Source of the DNA: Gemmatimonadota bacterium
GTDB lineage: Bacteria; Gemmatimonadota; Gemmatimonadetes; Longimicrobiales; Gaopeijiaceae
Assembly (NCBI GenBank): GCA_028873595.1
Contig: JAPPOV010000024.1
Location: 1-64,000 of the forward strand
Direction of reading: 5' to 3'
DNA: 64,000 nucleotides
The notes beneath the pieces are model-generated. The model worked only from the letters and a program-made list of their open reading frames with translations, made no database searches and was not told the DNA's origin. This document shows positions 44,079 to 53,515 of the stretch, piece by piece; positions within the stretch are counted from its first letter, which is position 1; each line of letters starts with the position of its first letter. Both the position numbers and the translations under genes were made by a program.

Positions 44079-46801
44079 CAGATTTTGATTTTCCCGAGCT
44101 TCCATCCGATGACGAACTCGGGATCACCGATGAGGATCGTGAAGTCTATGAGAAGGACTTCGCAGGCGGTGAGCCGGAGACGAGCGACCCTGAACTGTCA
44201 GCACTGCTGAAGGATGTTCCGGCCAAGCCATCGGCAGAGGCTGGAGTCGCGTCGGCAGCTGGAGCCGGAGGCCCCGTGGCGGCTGCTGCCGGGCCCGGGG
44301 TAATCAGGAGAAAGTGGCGTGGTCCGATCACGTTTGTCCTCCTGCTGCTCGTCTCAACATTTGCCAGTAGTCGGACCGGCCTACCGCGGCCGGTGCCAGC
44401 GAATGCTCCTGACTCTGTCTTCTCTTCCGCCCGGGCGATGTCGACGTTGGTCGATATGGCGCGTCGGTCTCACCCACCGGGATCGCCTGAGCACACCCGC
44501 GTGCGTGACTTCGTCGTGTCGGAGATGAGGGCTCTGGGGATGGACCCGGAGATCCAGACCGCGACGAGCCTCATCCAGTCAGAGGCGCGGGCACGCGCTG
44601 CGACGGTACGAAATGTCGTAGCCAGAATTCCGGGAACTGCGCCGACGGGCGGGGTGCTGATCACGGCTCATTACGACAGCAGGGAAGGCGCTGTCGGTGC
44701 TGGCGACGATGGTTCGGGTGTGGTCGCGGCCCTCGAGGCGATCCGGGCCCTGCAGACCGGTCCGCCGCTCCGGAACGATCTGATCGTCGTCTTCACGGAC
44801 GCCGAGGAGTTGGGCCTCCTGGGCGCTCGGGCCTTCGTGAACGAGCATGCGCTGATGGACGACGCAGACGTCGTCCTCTCGTTCGAGATGCGAGGCGGTG
44901 GGGGTCCCTCGATCATGTTCGAGACCGCCGATCAGAATGGGTGGATCGTACGCACGATGAAGGAGTGGGATAGCCACCCGTTCGCAAACTCGATGTCGTA
45001 CGAGGTCTACAAGCGCATGCCGAACGGGACGGATTTCACTCCGTTCATCGAGGCGGGGGCACAGGGCCTGAACTATGCGGCGATCGACAATGCCCACGTG
45101 TACCACCAGGCCTTCGATACGCCGGACAACCTATCCGAGGCCACGCTCCAGCATCATGGAATTCATGCCCTGGGAGCGTTGAGGTACTACGGTGAGGCCG
45201 ACCTGACCCAGGTGAATGACGGCAACGTCGTGTACGGGTCGATTCCGGGCATCGGCCTGATCGTGTACGGCCAGGGCTGGGTCCTGCCCCTCTCCGGACT
45301 GCTGCTCGTGATGCTGGTCATCACGGTTCTCGTGGGTCGTCGTCTCGGTGCGACGCCGAAAGGCGTGGCACTTGGGGTCGCAGGGTCACTCGTGGTTCTG
45401 AGTGTTGCGTACGGGGTGGGCTACAGCCTCATGCAATGGCTGCCTGGCGTGCACGGTGAGGATGGAATGCTGCATGGCTCGGTCTTTCATGAGGAAGGCT
45501 GGTACATGTTGACGCTGGCCTTCAGCACGCTGTTCATCGTTACGGCTGTTACGGGTGTTCTGAGCCGGTGGGTGACGATCGTGGAGTTGGCGATTGGTGC
45601 GCTCTTCGTACCGAGCGGCCTTGCGGTGGCGCTCGGTTTCGTCGCGCCGCTCGCCGCGATGAACCTCCAGTGGCCGACCATCGCCGCCGCTGTTTCGGTC
45701 GCGCTTCTGACCCTGCTCAAGGACCGCCGGGAAGCGATTGTGGGCTGGGTCACTGCATTGCTGCTCGCCATCCCCGTGATTCTGGTGTTCCAGCAGATCG
45801 TCGAGCTCGTGTGGATGGCGCTCACCCTGCGGTTGGCCGGCGTGCTCGCGGTGCTGATGGGCGTCATGCTCCTTCTCTGTCTTCCGGCATTGAATGCTCT
45901 GCGGCACCCGAATGCCTGGTGGGCACCGCTCACGGCAGCGGTGCTTGCAGGTGTCTCCCTCGGTATCGGCGTACTCGGGGCCCGGGCAAACGCGGAGCGG
46001 CCTGCACCAAGCACATTGGTCTACGCATACGAGCACGGGAGCGGAGATGCGGTCTGGGCGACGTCGCCAGGCGAGCAGGATCGCCCCGGAGCGATCTGGG
46101 CAGCGTCTGCAGCGCAGGCGTCGTTCGATGAGACGCGTGACCTGTCGGCATTCGGTTTTCTGAGCCAGGAGGTCCCGGTTGCGGCTGCCCCGGTCTTTGA
46201 AGCAGCGCCACCCGAGACGTACGTGATCGCGGACACGATCGAGAGCGGTGTGCGTCTTGTGGATGTCCGCGTTCGGTCGCGCATCGGGGCCGAGCTGATG
46301 CAGTTCCATCTGATGGAAGGAGTCGTGCTGGAGTCGATCAACGGCACGCTTTTGGAGGATCCGGGCTCGGTCCGGATCGCAGAGCATTGGGGTGAGCCAG
46401 ATGGGTTTGTGGCGCTGAACCTCCGCATGCCCGAGGACGCACCGATTGGGGTCCACGTGGTCGAGCACCTGCTTCGTCCGGACGAGGTTGTCGGAGAGGG
46501 CCGGTTTGATCGACCGGGCCGCCTCGCGCCGAATGTGAACTGGATGAGTGATCGAGCAATGCTCCGGTTCTCGGTGGCCGCATTGGCGGACCCCCGGCAT
46601 GCGACCGTGGTCGTGCCGCCACCCCCTTCGGGCATGTTCGAACAAGGTGAGGGTGCTGTGGTGGATACGCTGCGGAATAGTGAGGGCGCAGGGGAAGTGA
46701 CAGAAGGGAGACCTCCCGTTCTCGACCCCCTTCAGACCGATTCGACTTCGGGGGGCGCTCTGGGGGTGGACACGGTCACCGCCGCGGGCGGCAACTCTTG
46801 A
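44075..46801 (+). CDS. Membrane-bound M28-family metallopeptidase
   Basis: A 908-residue protein. An acidic, Ala/Gly-rich cytoplasmic N-terminus of about 85 residues precedes one membrane span (ITFVLLLLVSTFASS). The M28 zinc aminopeptidase domain has ITAHYDSREGAVGAGDDGSG (about 195-215), FTDAEELGLLGARAF (about 242) and a late His in DNAHVYHQAFDTPD. From about residue 390 there are some eight transmembrane helices, then a C-terminal soluble beta-rich domain. This resembles the ER-metallopeptidase/Fxna layout. Linked to dacB and the PHP gene by 4-base overlaps. Confidence 0.88.
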   Translation: MTDFDFPELPSDDELGITDEDREVYEKDFAGGEPETSDPELSALLKDVPAKPSAEAGVASAAGAGGPVAAAAGPGVIRRKWRGPITFVLLLLVSTFASSRTGLPRPVPANAPDSVFSSARAMSTLVDMARRSHPPGSPEHTRVRDFVVSEMRALGMDPEIQTATSLIQSEARARAATVRNVVARIPGTAPTGGVLITAHYDSREGAVGAGDDGSGVVAALEAIRALQTGPPLRNDLIVVFTDAEELGLLGARAFVNEHALMDDADVVLSFEMRGGGGPSIMFETADQNGWIVRTMKEWDSHPFANSMSYEVYKRMPNGTDFTPFIEAGAQGLNYAAIDNAHVYHQAFDTPDNLSEATLQHHGIHALGALRYYGEADLTQVNDGNVVYGSIPGIGLIVYGQGWVLPLSGLLLVMLVITVLVGRRLGATPKGVALGVAGSLVVLSVAYGVGYSLMQWLPGVHGEDGMLHGSVFHEEGWYMLTLAFSTLFIVTAVTGVLSRWVTIVELAIGALFVPSGLAVALGFVAPLAAMNLQWPTIAAAVSVALLTLLKDRREAIVGWVTALLLAIPVILVFQQIVELVWMALTLRLAGVLAVLMGVMLLLCLPALNALRHPNAWWAPLTAAVLAGVSLGIGVLGARANAERPAPSTLVYAYEHGSGDAVWATSPGEQDRPGAIWAASAAQASFDETRDLSAFGFLSQEVPVAAAPVFEAAPPETYVIADTIESGVRLVDVRVRSRIGAELMQFHLMEGVVLESINGTLLEDPGSVRIAEHWGEPDGFVALNLRMPEDAPIGVHVVEHLLRPDEVVGEGRFDRPGRLAPNVNWMSDRAMLRFSVAALADPRHATVVVPPPPSGMFEQGEGAVVDTLRNSEGAGEVTEGRPPVLDPLQTDSTSGGALGVDTVTAAGGNS

Positions 46802-47850
46802 GTACCTGCTCGCGGTTGACGTTGCGACCTCGGCATCGTGGACTTCTCACGGCGGTCGTCTTCCTGGTGGCGTGCGGGTCACCCGAAGAGGAGTCGATCT
46901 CGTTTGCCGCTGATCCGGTATTCGATATCCCGAACTGGTCGGGCCATTGGTTCAAGGGCAACACTCATGCGCACACCACGAACAGCGACGGGGATTCCTC
47001 GCCGGAGTACGTCGCGCAGTGGTATAAGGACCACGGATATGCCTTTCTGGTCTTGACCGACCACAACGTCTTCACCGACCCAGCGACGCTGGCCCACCTC
47101 GTGGACGAGGACTTCCTTCTGATCCCTGGCGAGGAGGTGACGTCCAGCTTCGAGGACGCCTCGGTGCACGTGAACGGGCTGAATCTCCCCCACGTCGTGG
47201 AGGCCAGGCAGGCAGAGACGCTGGTGGCCACGATTCAGGCCAACGTGGACGCGATTCGTGAGGTCGAGGGTGTGCCGCACATCAACCATCCCAATTTCCG
47301 TTGGTCCTTCGGTGCGGAAGAGCTGGCGCAGGTGGAGAACGACCGTCTCCTCGAGATCTGGAATGGCCATCCGACGGTGCACAACGACGGTGGCGGTGGC
47401 TCTCCTTCGCTCGAGGAGATCTGGGACATCCTGCTGACCGGGGGGAAGACCATCTTCGGGATCGCCGTGGACGACGCTCATCACTTCCAGGGGGAGTTCC
47501 ACCCCGATCGCTCGAACCCCGGCCGGGGCTGGGTCTCCGTGCGAGCTGACGCGCTGGATGCGGTTTCGTTGATGGAGAGTCTCGAGGCGGGGCACTTCTA
47601 CGCGAGTACGGGCGTGGAACTGACCGAGATCGCTGTCCTTCCGCGCACACTCGAGCTTCACATCGCGCAGGATCGTGACTTCAAGTATGAGACCACGTTC
47701 ATCGGAGCATCGGGCGAAGTTCTGCTCGAGACCGGGGAGAATCCGGCGATCTTCCAGTTGTCTGAGGATGTGGGATACGTTCGAGCGCGTGTTCGTAACT
47801 CCCGCTCGGACTATGCGTGGACCCAGCCGATTTTCATCACCCGACGCTGA
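46798..47850 (+). CDS. Exported PHP-domain phosphoesterase-like lipoprotein
   Basis: A 350-residue protein starting at a TTG that overlaps the M28 stop (TTGA). The signal LLTAVVFLVACG has a lipobox. The PHP domain shows FKGNTHAHTTNSDG, VLTDHNVF, IPGEEVTS and VPHINHPNFRW, then an Asp/His pair in VDDAHHF, that is, the metal ligands of PHP enzymes. The domain usually hydrolyses phosphoesters. Location at the envelope and last position in the sigma operon suggest a role outside the cytoplasm, but the substrate is unknown. Confidence 0.82.
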   Translation: MSTCSRLTLRPRHRGLLTAVVFLVACGSPEEESISFAADPVFDIPNWSGHWFKGNTHAHTTNSDGDSSPEYVAQWYKDHGYAFLVLTDHNVFTDPATLAHLVDEDFLLIPGEEVTSSFEDASVHVNGLNLPHVVEARQAETLVATIQANVDAIREVEGVPHINHPNFRWSFGAEELAQVENDRLLEIWNGHPTVHNDGGGGSPSLEEIWDILLTGGKTIFGIAVDDAHHFQGEFHPDRSNPGRGWVSVRADALDAVSLMESLEAGHFYASTGVELTEIAVLPRTLELHIAQDRDFKYETTFIGASGEVLLETGENPAIFQLSEDVGYVRARVRNSRSDYAWTQPIFITRR

Positions 47851-47997
47851 GCGAAGCGATCATCATGTGCGCTCGAAGGCGCCGGGCAGGGTGACCCGTA
47901 CGGATTGCCAAATGACTTCGCATATAACAATTGTGTAGCCTGTGCACTCCGAACTTGTACAATGGTGCCCAGACAACGTCCTCACGGAGCATGAGAC

Positions 47998-48795
47998 ATG
48001 ACGAAGACGATGCGATGGCTTTCCCGAACCGCGCTTGTGGCTGCGTTGGTTGGTGGGGCCGCGTGTGACGATGCGACCTCGCTCGAGAGCCTCGACGACA
48101 CGATGACCATCGACGCCGCGATGGTGGCGGCCGACGCGACCATCCAGGAGGCCCGCATGTGGAGGGAGCCCTTCCTCTTCGGGTCCGTGCCGGCGGTTAG
48201 CGCATCCGATTCTGAAACGCAGTCGACCGCACACTCGGGCGGGCGCAGGATGTGGAGTGGCTCGCTGGAACGCAGCCGAAGCGTCGTCTTCTATGACGAG
48301 GCCGGGGTCGAGCAGGATGCCTACGATGCGCTGACGACGGACCAAATCCACATCGATCACGTCATGTCCGGCCTGGTCGAGCGGGAGCGATTCACCGCCC
48401 AGATCGAGCGGGAGCGCAGCATGGTCGTCAGCGGACTCGTCGGCGACGAGTCGACTCGCACGTGGAATGGCTCAGCGGACAGCTTCACTGCTCGAAGCGG
48501 TGTGCTGGAAGACGGCACGGAGCGATCTCACTCGATGACCGGTGCAGCCTCGTACATGAACATTGTGGTGCCGACCCCTGGGACGGAGCCCGGCTACCCG
48601 CTCTCCGGAACGATCGAACGGTCCATGGTCGGGACCCGCACGAACGCAGAGGGCACCAGGACGCGTGAGGTGACCGTCGTCATCACCTTCAACGGGACCC
48701 AGTTCGCGGACGCCACCGTGAACGGTGAAGCGATCGAAATCGACCTCGCGGCCCAGGATGGACGACGTCCGTTCCGCCGCAAGCGAGGGGGATGA
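47998..48795 (+). CDS. Lipoprotein of unknown function
   Basis: A 265-residue lipoprotein with signal LVAALVGGAACDD (lipobox GGAAC). The mature region is rich in Ser, Thr, Arg and Glu and seems beta-stranded, with repeated short elements: SGSLERSRSVVFYDEAG, SGLVERERFTAQIERERSM, ADSFTARSGVLEDGTERSHS, and SGTIERSMVGTRTNAEG. The spaced SG..ER repeats suggest an elongated, repetitive fold. No family is recognised. A long hairpin follows its stop, where it converges on the next gene. Confidence 0.7.
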   Translation: MTKTMRWLSRTALVAALVGGAACDDATSLESLDDTMTIDAAMVAADATIQEARMWREPFLFGSVPAVSASDSETQSTAHSGGRRMWSGSLERSRSVVFYDEAGVEQDAYDALTTDQIHIDHVMSGLVERERFTAQIERERSMVVSGLVGDESTRTWNGSADSFTARSGVLEDGTERSHSMTGAASYMNIVVPTPGTEPGYPLSGTIERSMVGTRTNAEGTRTREVTVVITFNGTQFADATVNGEAIEIDLAAQDGRRPFRRKRGG

Positions 48796-48822
48796 TCGAT
48801 AAAACACAACACGGGTTCTGAA

Positions 48823-48859
48823 AACGGGGGTGGCGGACAGCGAGTTCGCCACCCCCGTT
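48823..48859. terminator. Bidirectional terminator-like hairpin
   Basis: AACGGGGGTGGCG (48823-48835) pairs perfectly with CGCCACCCCCGTT (48847-48859) around an 11-base loop, between convergent genes. On the minus strand TTTT follows the stem, so it best serves the leftward gene. Confidence 0.7.
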
Positions 48860-48869
48860 CGCTAGGCCG

Positions 48870-50102
48870 TCAGTTCGGCTCGAAGAATCCCATGTGCTCG
48901 AGCATGTAGTCACGGATGACACGAGCGAGAACCGCTGCGTACGCGCGTCGATTTGCGTCCGAGTCTCGGACGCCCACGAAGTGATGCTCGAGCTGAATTC
49001 CGCTCACCAGCTCGGTATCGGACAGTGACCCGTGCTCGCGCGTGCTGTATCCGCCGGTGAAGTACGGGTCCTGTCCAGGCATGGGGTTTTCCGGACTCGG
49101 GATCGCTGGGATTCCTTCGGCCTCGAGCATTCCTCCTAAGCTGACGGCTCCCCGCACAACCTCGGCAAAAGGAATCGGCGAGTCTCGGCCAATCTCGCGG
49201 ATGCTCGACCGTAATACGTAGCTCAGTGAATTGATGGACGCGTCCGGTTGGTTCAGGTCGTCACGGGTCAGAAGGTATCCGAGCTCGATTCGGGGAATCG
49301 GGTGCCCGTGCCCATGCATATCGAAGAACATACCTTCCCCATTCGTCGTGATCGTGACGCGAGCGGATCGAATGAAGTCGTGGTACTCGGTCCACGCACG
49401 TTCTGCGAAAGGATTCCCCTCCGCGGCCTCCTGGATCTCACGGTTGGGGTCCATCTTCGCTCGCTCCAAATGGGCGAGTACCACGTGAGGCCCGAACCCG
49501 GTCAGCTCTATAAGCGCATCCCGTACCTTCAGCGTGAGGTCGAGCGTGTTCTTGTCCGTCACCTGTGTGCCGCCCTGGCGATTCGGAATTTCAGGCGGCG
49601 CCAGTCCACCTCCGTGTGGGGCTGAAAGCACGACCGGAAGCTCACCGGGGATGTACTCGATGTAGTTTCGCCGACCGAAGTAGCTGACCCCAGGTTCGAA
49701 GGATGCAAGCGCGGGAGGTTCGTAGACCTCGATCAGCGCCGTGTCCGCCGTGCCGGCGAGCCGAGCGACGACCAGGGCTTCCCCCGATGCAACACCACGA
49801 ACCTGACCCTCGTTATCTACTGCAGCGACGGCCGGGTTCGAGCTGAACCATTCGACTCCGGCCGTGGTCGCGCCGGTGCCTGCCGGCCCGAGTGCTCGTA
49901 CCGTGAAGGTCTCGTTGTCCCCGAGCAGGATCAAAGCCACCTCGGGCGCGACCTGAATCTGCCGCACCTCGACGCCCGCAGGGTCGTCGCAGGAGCCGGC
50001 GGGCACGATTAGCAAGAGCGCCAAGAGGACGTGATGCGGTAGCCGCGCCAACCGGGCAGCGGCTCGGGAGCGGTCGCCGACGGAGAGGGTGAGAGGGAGC
50101 AT
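48870..50102 (-). CDS. Ig-domain lipoprotein with N-formylglutamate-amidohydrolase-like domain
   Basis: A 410-residue protein. The signal VLLALLLIVPAGSCDD carries a lipobox. A bacterial Ig-like domain follows (IQVAPEVALILLGDNETFTVRALG, then EWFSSNPAVAAVDNEGQVRGVASG). From about residue 135 the sequence resembles N-formylglutamate amidohydrolases: LPVVLSAPHGGGLAPPEI, TQVTDKNTLDLTLKV, FFDMHGHGHPIPRIELGYL, with His and Glu likely binding metal. The family usually works in the cytoplasm on histidine-degradation products; here it is on the surface side, so another amide substrate is likely. The catalytic assignment is by eye. Confidence 0.72.
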   Translation of the reverse strand: MLPLTLSVGDRSRAAARLARLPHHVLLALLLIVPAGSCDDPAGVEVRQIQVAPEVALILLGDNETFTVRALGPAGTGATTAGVEWFSSNPAVAAVDNEGQVRGVASGEALVVARLAGTADTALIEVYEPPALASFEPGVSYFGRRNYIEYIPGELPVVLSAPHGGGLAPPEIPNRQGGTQVTDKNTLDLTLKVRDALIELTGFGPHVVLAHLERAKMDPNREIQEAAEGNPFAERAWTEYHDFIRSARVTITTNGEGMFFDMHGHGHPIPRIELGYLLTRDDLNQPDASINSLSYVLRSSIREIGRDSPIPFAEVVRGAVSLGGMLEAEGIPAIPSPENPMPGQDPYFTGGYSTREHGSLSDTELVSGIQLEHHFVGVRDSDANRRAYAAVLARVIRDYMLEHMGFFEPN

Positions 50103-50337
50103 ACGGTCAATGTACGACGCCTCAACTCTCGAACCCAACCGGTCTGTCGTTGCCGTGACAGAGCAGCCCGGCGGCCTCATTGTGTGCTCCGTGCGTAGGG
50201 TGATTCTGCTTCCGGGAGACGTGGGGAGAGAATCGGCCCGGTCTTTTCTCGACCTGGCGAGCGGAACGTCGACGCTGGCTGGCTTATGTGGTCGTATGTG
50301 GCCACCCCGAGATCGTGTACATGCTGTCGGAGGATCG

Positions 50338-52542
50338 ATGACGAAGCGCTTCAACTTCATCCTGCTGAGTCTTGTCCTCGTGGTCGCCGTTTCGGCGCAC
50401 GAGGTCAGAGCTCAAGACCCGTCGACTTCGTCGGCCGATTCTGCGCAGGCGCTCTCGCAGCGTGTGGAGATCATTCGGACCGAGTACGGTATCCCGCATA
50501 TCATCGCCGAGGACTGGAAGGCCTTCGGTTTCGCCATGGGGTGGGTACAGTCGGAAGACTATGGCGATCAGGTTGCGATCGGGATCGTCCGAGGCCGTGG
50601 GGTCTACGCTCGGCACACGGGACGTGATTCCATCGGGGGCGATTTTGCGGGGCGAGAGGCGCATGCGGTTGCAACGGCCCGCTACGGTTCCCTCGAGCCA
50701 CGAGCGAAGGCTGTCTACGACGGGTATGCGGAGGGGGTAAACGAGTACGCTCGTCAACATCCGCACCTCTTCCCCGAGTGGCTGGTCCCCGACTTCACGG
50801 GGGTCGATGCCCTCGCGAACGATGTGTACACGTGGAGCCGCAGTGACGCGGCCGCTTTCGTCCGCGCCGAGGTGCGCCGTGCCGAAGAGCGCACCGGTCG
50901 CCTTCCGGAGCTGCGCCCCGAGTCACCGACTTCCTGGAGCCACGCGGAACTACAGGACGCCGCCGTCGATCCCGCCGTCGACGGATCGAATGCCTGGGCG
51001 TTGGACGGCTCACGGACGACTTCGGGCCACGCCATTTTGCTCCGAAATCCCCACCTCTCATGGCTCGCCGGCTACTACGAAGCGCACGTTCGGATCGGAG
51101 ACGAGCTCGAATTCTATGGCGATTTCCGGATCGGAGGCGCCTTCGGGATTATCGGAGGCTTCAATCGGCATCTCGGGTGGGCGACTACGAACAACTCGCC
51201 GCGATACTCTCAGGTCTACGCCGTGCCGCGTCATCCGACCCGCGATGACCACCTGCTCATCGATGGCCGTGCAGTCGCGTTACGCGACTCGACGATCACC
51301 GTCGACTGGAGCAATCCGGATGGCACCTTCGGGGTCGAAGCCGAAGTGACGTCCTGGAGCCCCTGGGGACCTGTTATTCACCGCGACGATGACTACGGGT
51401 ATGTGCTTACCGACCCGCGGGACGGCCAGTATCAGCGCGGTGAGCAACTGGTCCGGATGATGACGTCGGAGTCGCTCGACGAGTGGCTCGACGTGATGCG
51501 GATGCGTGCGCATGTAAGCTCGAACTTCACGTATGCCGATGCGGCCGGAAATATCGCACTCTACTACAACGCCCGGATTCCGGACCTGCCCCACGAACCG
51601 ACGGGAGACTCCGCCGCGATCGCTCGGTCCACATCCGACATGTGGACCGAGGTTGCCGACTGGGAACGTCTTCCACTCTATGTGAATCCGCCGGGCGGGT
51701 ATGTGCAGCAGGCCAACGATACTCCCGACTTTATCAACCTGAACGTTGTTTTGGAGCGAGACTCGGTCGCGCATAACCTGCCGGAAGCACGTCTGCGCCT
51801 GCGTAGCCAGCTTTCGTTCGCGTTGATTCACGGTGAGGAGCGACTAAGCCTGGAAGATGTCGTCGAGCGTAAGCACACCCCCCGGATGCTGGCCGCTGAG
51901 CGGATGGTGGATGATCTCCTTGGCGCGATCGACGCCGCCGACCCAACAGCGCGGCTTGAGCGTGCGCGACGAATCCTCGGGGGCTGGGATCGCACCGCCT
52001 CCACCTCGAGTCGTGGCGGCGTGCTCTTCAAGGCCTGGTTCAACACCTATATGGAGGTGACGGACACGCTCGCATACCGAATTGAGTGGGATGCGGCCGC
52101 GCCTGTCGAAACGCCTGTAGGGGTGGGAAAGCCAGGCCGCGCTTTGGCTGCGTTGCGGATTGCGATGGAGGATCTCGACGAGGACGGGATCGCTACGGAC
52201 GCGCGATGGGGTGACGTACATCGTGTTGTACACGGGGATGTCGATGAACCTGTCGCTGGATGCGAAAGTGGCCTTGGATGTTTTCGGACGCTGTCGTTTG
52301 CAGAACTTCAGGACGGGCGTCGTGCTGTGAACCGTGGTGATGCGTGGGTCTTTGCGGTCGAGTTCGGCCAGATCCCTAGGGGGTACTCGATTCTCGCGTA
52401 CGGTCAGAGCCGGCTCGAGGACTCTCCCCATCACGCCGACCAAGCCGCGATGTTCGCTCGAGGTGAGATGAAGCCGATTCTGTGGAGTGAGGACCAGATC
52501 GACGGTGCTACGATCCGCAGGTACCGACCAGGTGCTCGCTGA
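50338..52542 (+). CDS. Penicillin acylase family amidase
   Basis: A 734-residue exported Ntn hydrolase. The signal peptide is FILLSLVLVVAVSAHEVRAQ. An alpha-chain with VEIIRTEYGIPHIIAEDWKAFGFAMGWVQSEDYG precedes the processing site. There DGSNAWALDGSRTTSG places the nucleophile Ser at about residue 216 after autocleavage. RNPHLSW, FGIIGGFNRHLGWATTNN and LYYNARIPDLP follow as in the family. It may cleave acyl-homoserine lactones or other N-acyl compounds. GGAGG precedes the ATG at 50338; the 235-base gap to the divergent Ig lipoprotein probably holds both promoters. Confidence 0.9.
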   Translation: MTKRFNFILLSLVLVVAVSAHEVRAQDPSTSSADSAQALSQRVEIIRTEYGIPHIIAEDWKAFGFAMGWVQSEDYGDQVAIGIVRGRGVYARHTGRDSIGGDFAGREAHAVATARYGSLEPRAKAVYDGYAEGVNEYARQHPHLFPEWLVPDFTGVDALANDVYTWSRSDAAAFVRAEVRRAEERTGRLPELRPESPTSWSHAELQDAAVDPAVDGSNAWALDGSRTTSGHAILLRNPHLSWLAGYYEAHVRIGDELEFYGDFRIGGAFGIIGGFNRHLGWATTNNSPRYSQVYAVPRHPTRDDHLLIDGRAVALRDSTITVDWSNPDGTFGVEAEVTSWSPWGPVIHRDDDYGYVLTDPRDGQYQRGEQLVRMMTSESLDEWLDVMRMRAHVSSNFTYADAAGNIALYYNARIPDLPHEPTGDSAAIARSTSDMWTEVADWERLPLYVNPPGGYVQQANDTPDFINLNVVLERDSVAHNLPEARLRLRSQLSFALIHGEERLSLEDVVERKHTPRMLAAERMVDDLLGAIDAADPTARLERARRILGGWDRTASTSSRGGVLFKAWFNTYMEVTDTLAYRIEWDAAAPVETPVGVGKPGRALAALRIAMEDLDEDGIATDARWGDVHRVVHGDVDEPVAGCESGLGCFRTLSFAELQDGRRAVNRGDAWVFAVEFGQIPRGYSILAYGQSRLEDSPHHADQAAMFARGEMKPILWSEDQIDGATIRRYRPGAR

Positions 52543-52851
52543 CCGGAGTCGTTCAGCAGATGCCGGAGAAGCACAACAGAAACTAGGAGCGAGTTCTTAT
52601 GCAAAGCCTGTAAACCCTGGTATAACAATAGGGTAAAGAGGCACGGCTCCTTTGTTCTGGTGCCCTCGTAAGGATGAGGTAACCATTGGGTAACCCCTAG
52701 GCTTGTTTGGAACCGGTGATCGGCCGACGAGCCAGAACCCCTCTCTGTGAATCTGGGGGGGGGTAGTGCTGGTACGACCCGACACACACCGACAGCCACG
52801 CTGTTTCCTCACAACCAGACCCCTCACGCACTCCATTACTATCGAATAGAA
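52543..52851. other. Intergenic stretch bordering an AT-rich insert
   Basis: About 310 bases with no supportable gene. It contains a duplicated GGTAACC (about 52679-52698) and composition shifts toward AT near 52830, where the following membrane gene begins. No transposase remnant is visible. Confidence 0.4.
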
Positions 52852-53250
52852 GTGGATAGAAAATTCATCTATTACATGGTTTTTGGTGTTTCTTTTTTGC
52901 TCTTTCCCGTAGTCCAGGATTACATCAGACCAAATTATGATGGAAGCAATGAACTAATCGTTTACTTACTTGGAGTTGCCCCAAATTTCCTGCCGGGCAT
53001 TGGACTGCCTGCCCTGTTATACGTAGTGATTCCAGAAGCATTTAACCCCGATACATATCTATTTGAGAACAGATTTTATTGGTCAGTTGCTATTTCCGTG
53101 GCGGGTTTAGTTGGCAATGAGGTCATTACAAGGTTTACACCCGGGAGAGGTGTTTTTGATTGGAATGATATTTTGTGGACCCTCATAGGAACGGGCTTGT
53201 TTGTATTGATCCGATGGAAGGAGAATTCACTGTTTTGTGCCGATCAGTGA
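52852..53250 (+). CDS. AT-rich hypothetical membrane protein, probably acquired
   Basis: About 132 residues with four hydrophobic segments: MVFGVSFLLFPVV, LIVYLLGVAPNFLPGIGL, FYWSVAISVAGLVGNEVI, and DILWTLIGTGLFVLIRW. The C-terminal DWNDILWTLIGTG is faintly like VanZ-type proteins. Codons are clearly AT-rich (many AAA, ATT, TTT, TAT), unlike every neighbour, so recent transfer is likely. The start is unsure: the same frame is open from 52747, and ATG 52876 is another option. Confidence 0.6.
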   Translation: MDRKFIYYMVFGVSFLLFPVVQDYIRPNYDGSNELIVYLLGVAPNFLPGIGLPALLYVVIPEAFNPDTYLFENRFYWSVAISVAGLVGNEVITRFTPGRGVFDWNDILWTLIGTGLFVLIRWKENSLFCADQ

Positions 53251-53515
53251 CGGTCCATCAGATATAAGTTGGTCTGCACGCTTGCTTGGCTTTTCGGGCG
53301 TGAGCCGAGTGAGCAGCATCGAATCTGTCATTCCTTCAGAATCGTGATCGTGATCGGGGCAGGGATAAGGGTATGGTAGGTAGAGGCGTCAGGGTGGGAC
53401 CCTGCCTAATAGGTATAGGCGTGATAGCTGGGTGATATACGTCTAGGTGATCGGCGTTGATGGTGGTGCTATCCGAGATAGCAGATGCTGGTATGGATTC
53501 CCGAAATGAGGTGAG
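53251..53515. other. Intergenic stretch upstream of the Lut operon
   Basis: I see no gene here. There are short tandem copies of GTGATC near 53344-53356 and a small palindrome around 53470. The promoter of the Lut operon is likely in or after this stretch, but none stands out. Confidence 0.35.

Noticed and set aside
45386-46645. A 419-codon minus-strand frame inside the M28 peptidase gene
   Set aside because: Shadow of a gene with clear domains; the product is His/Arg-rich and unrecognisable.
53340-53360. Short tandem GTGATC copies
   Set aside because: Only two or three copies; too short to be called a functional repeat.
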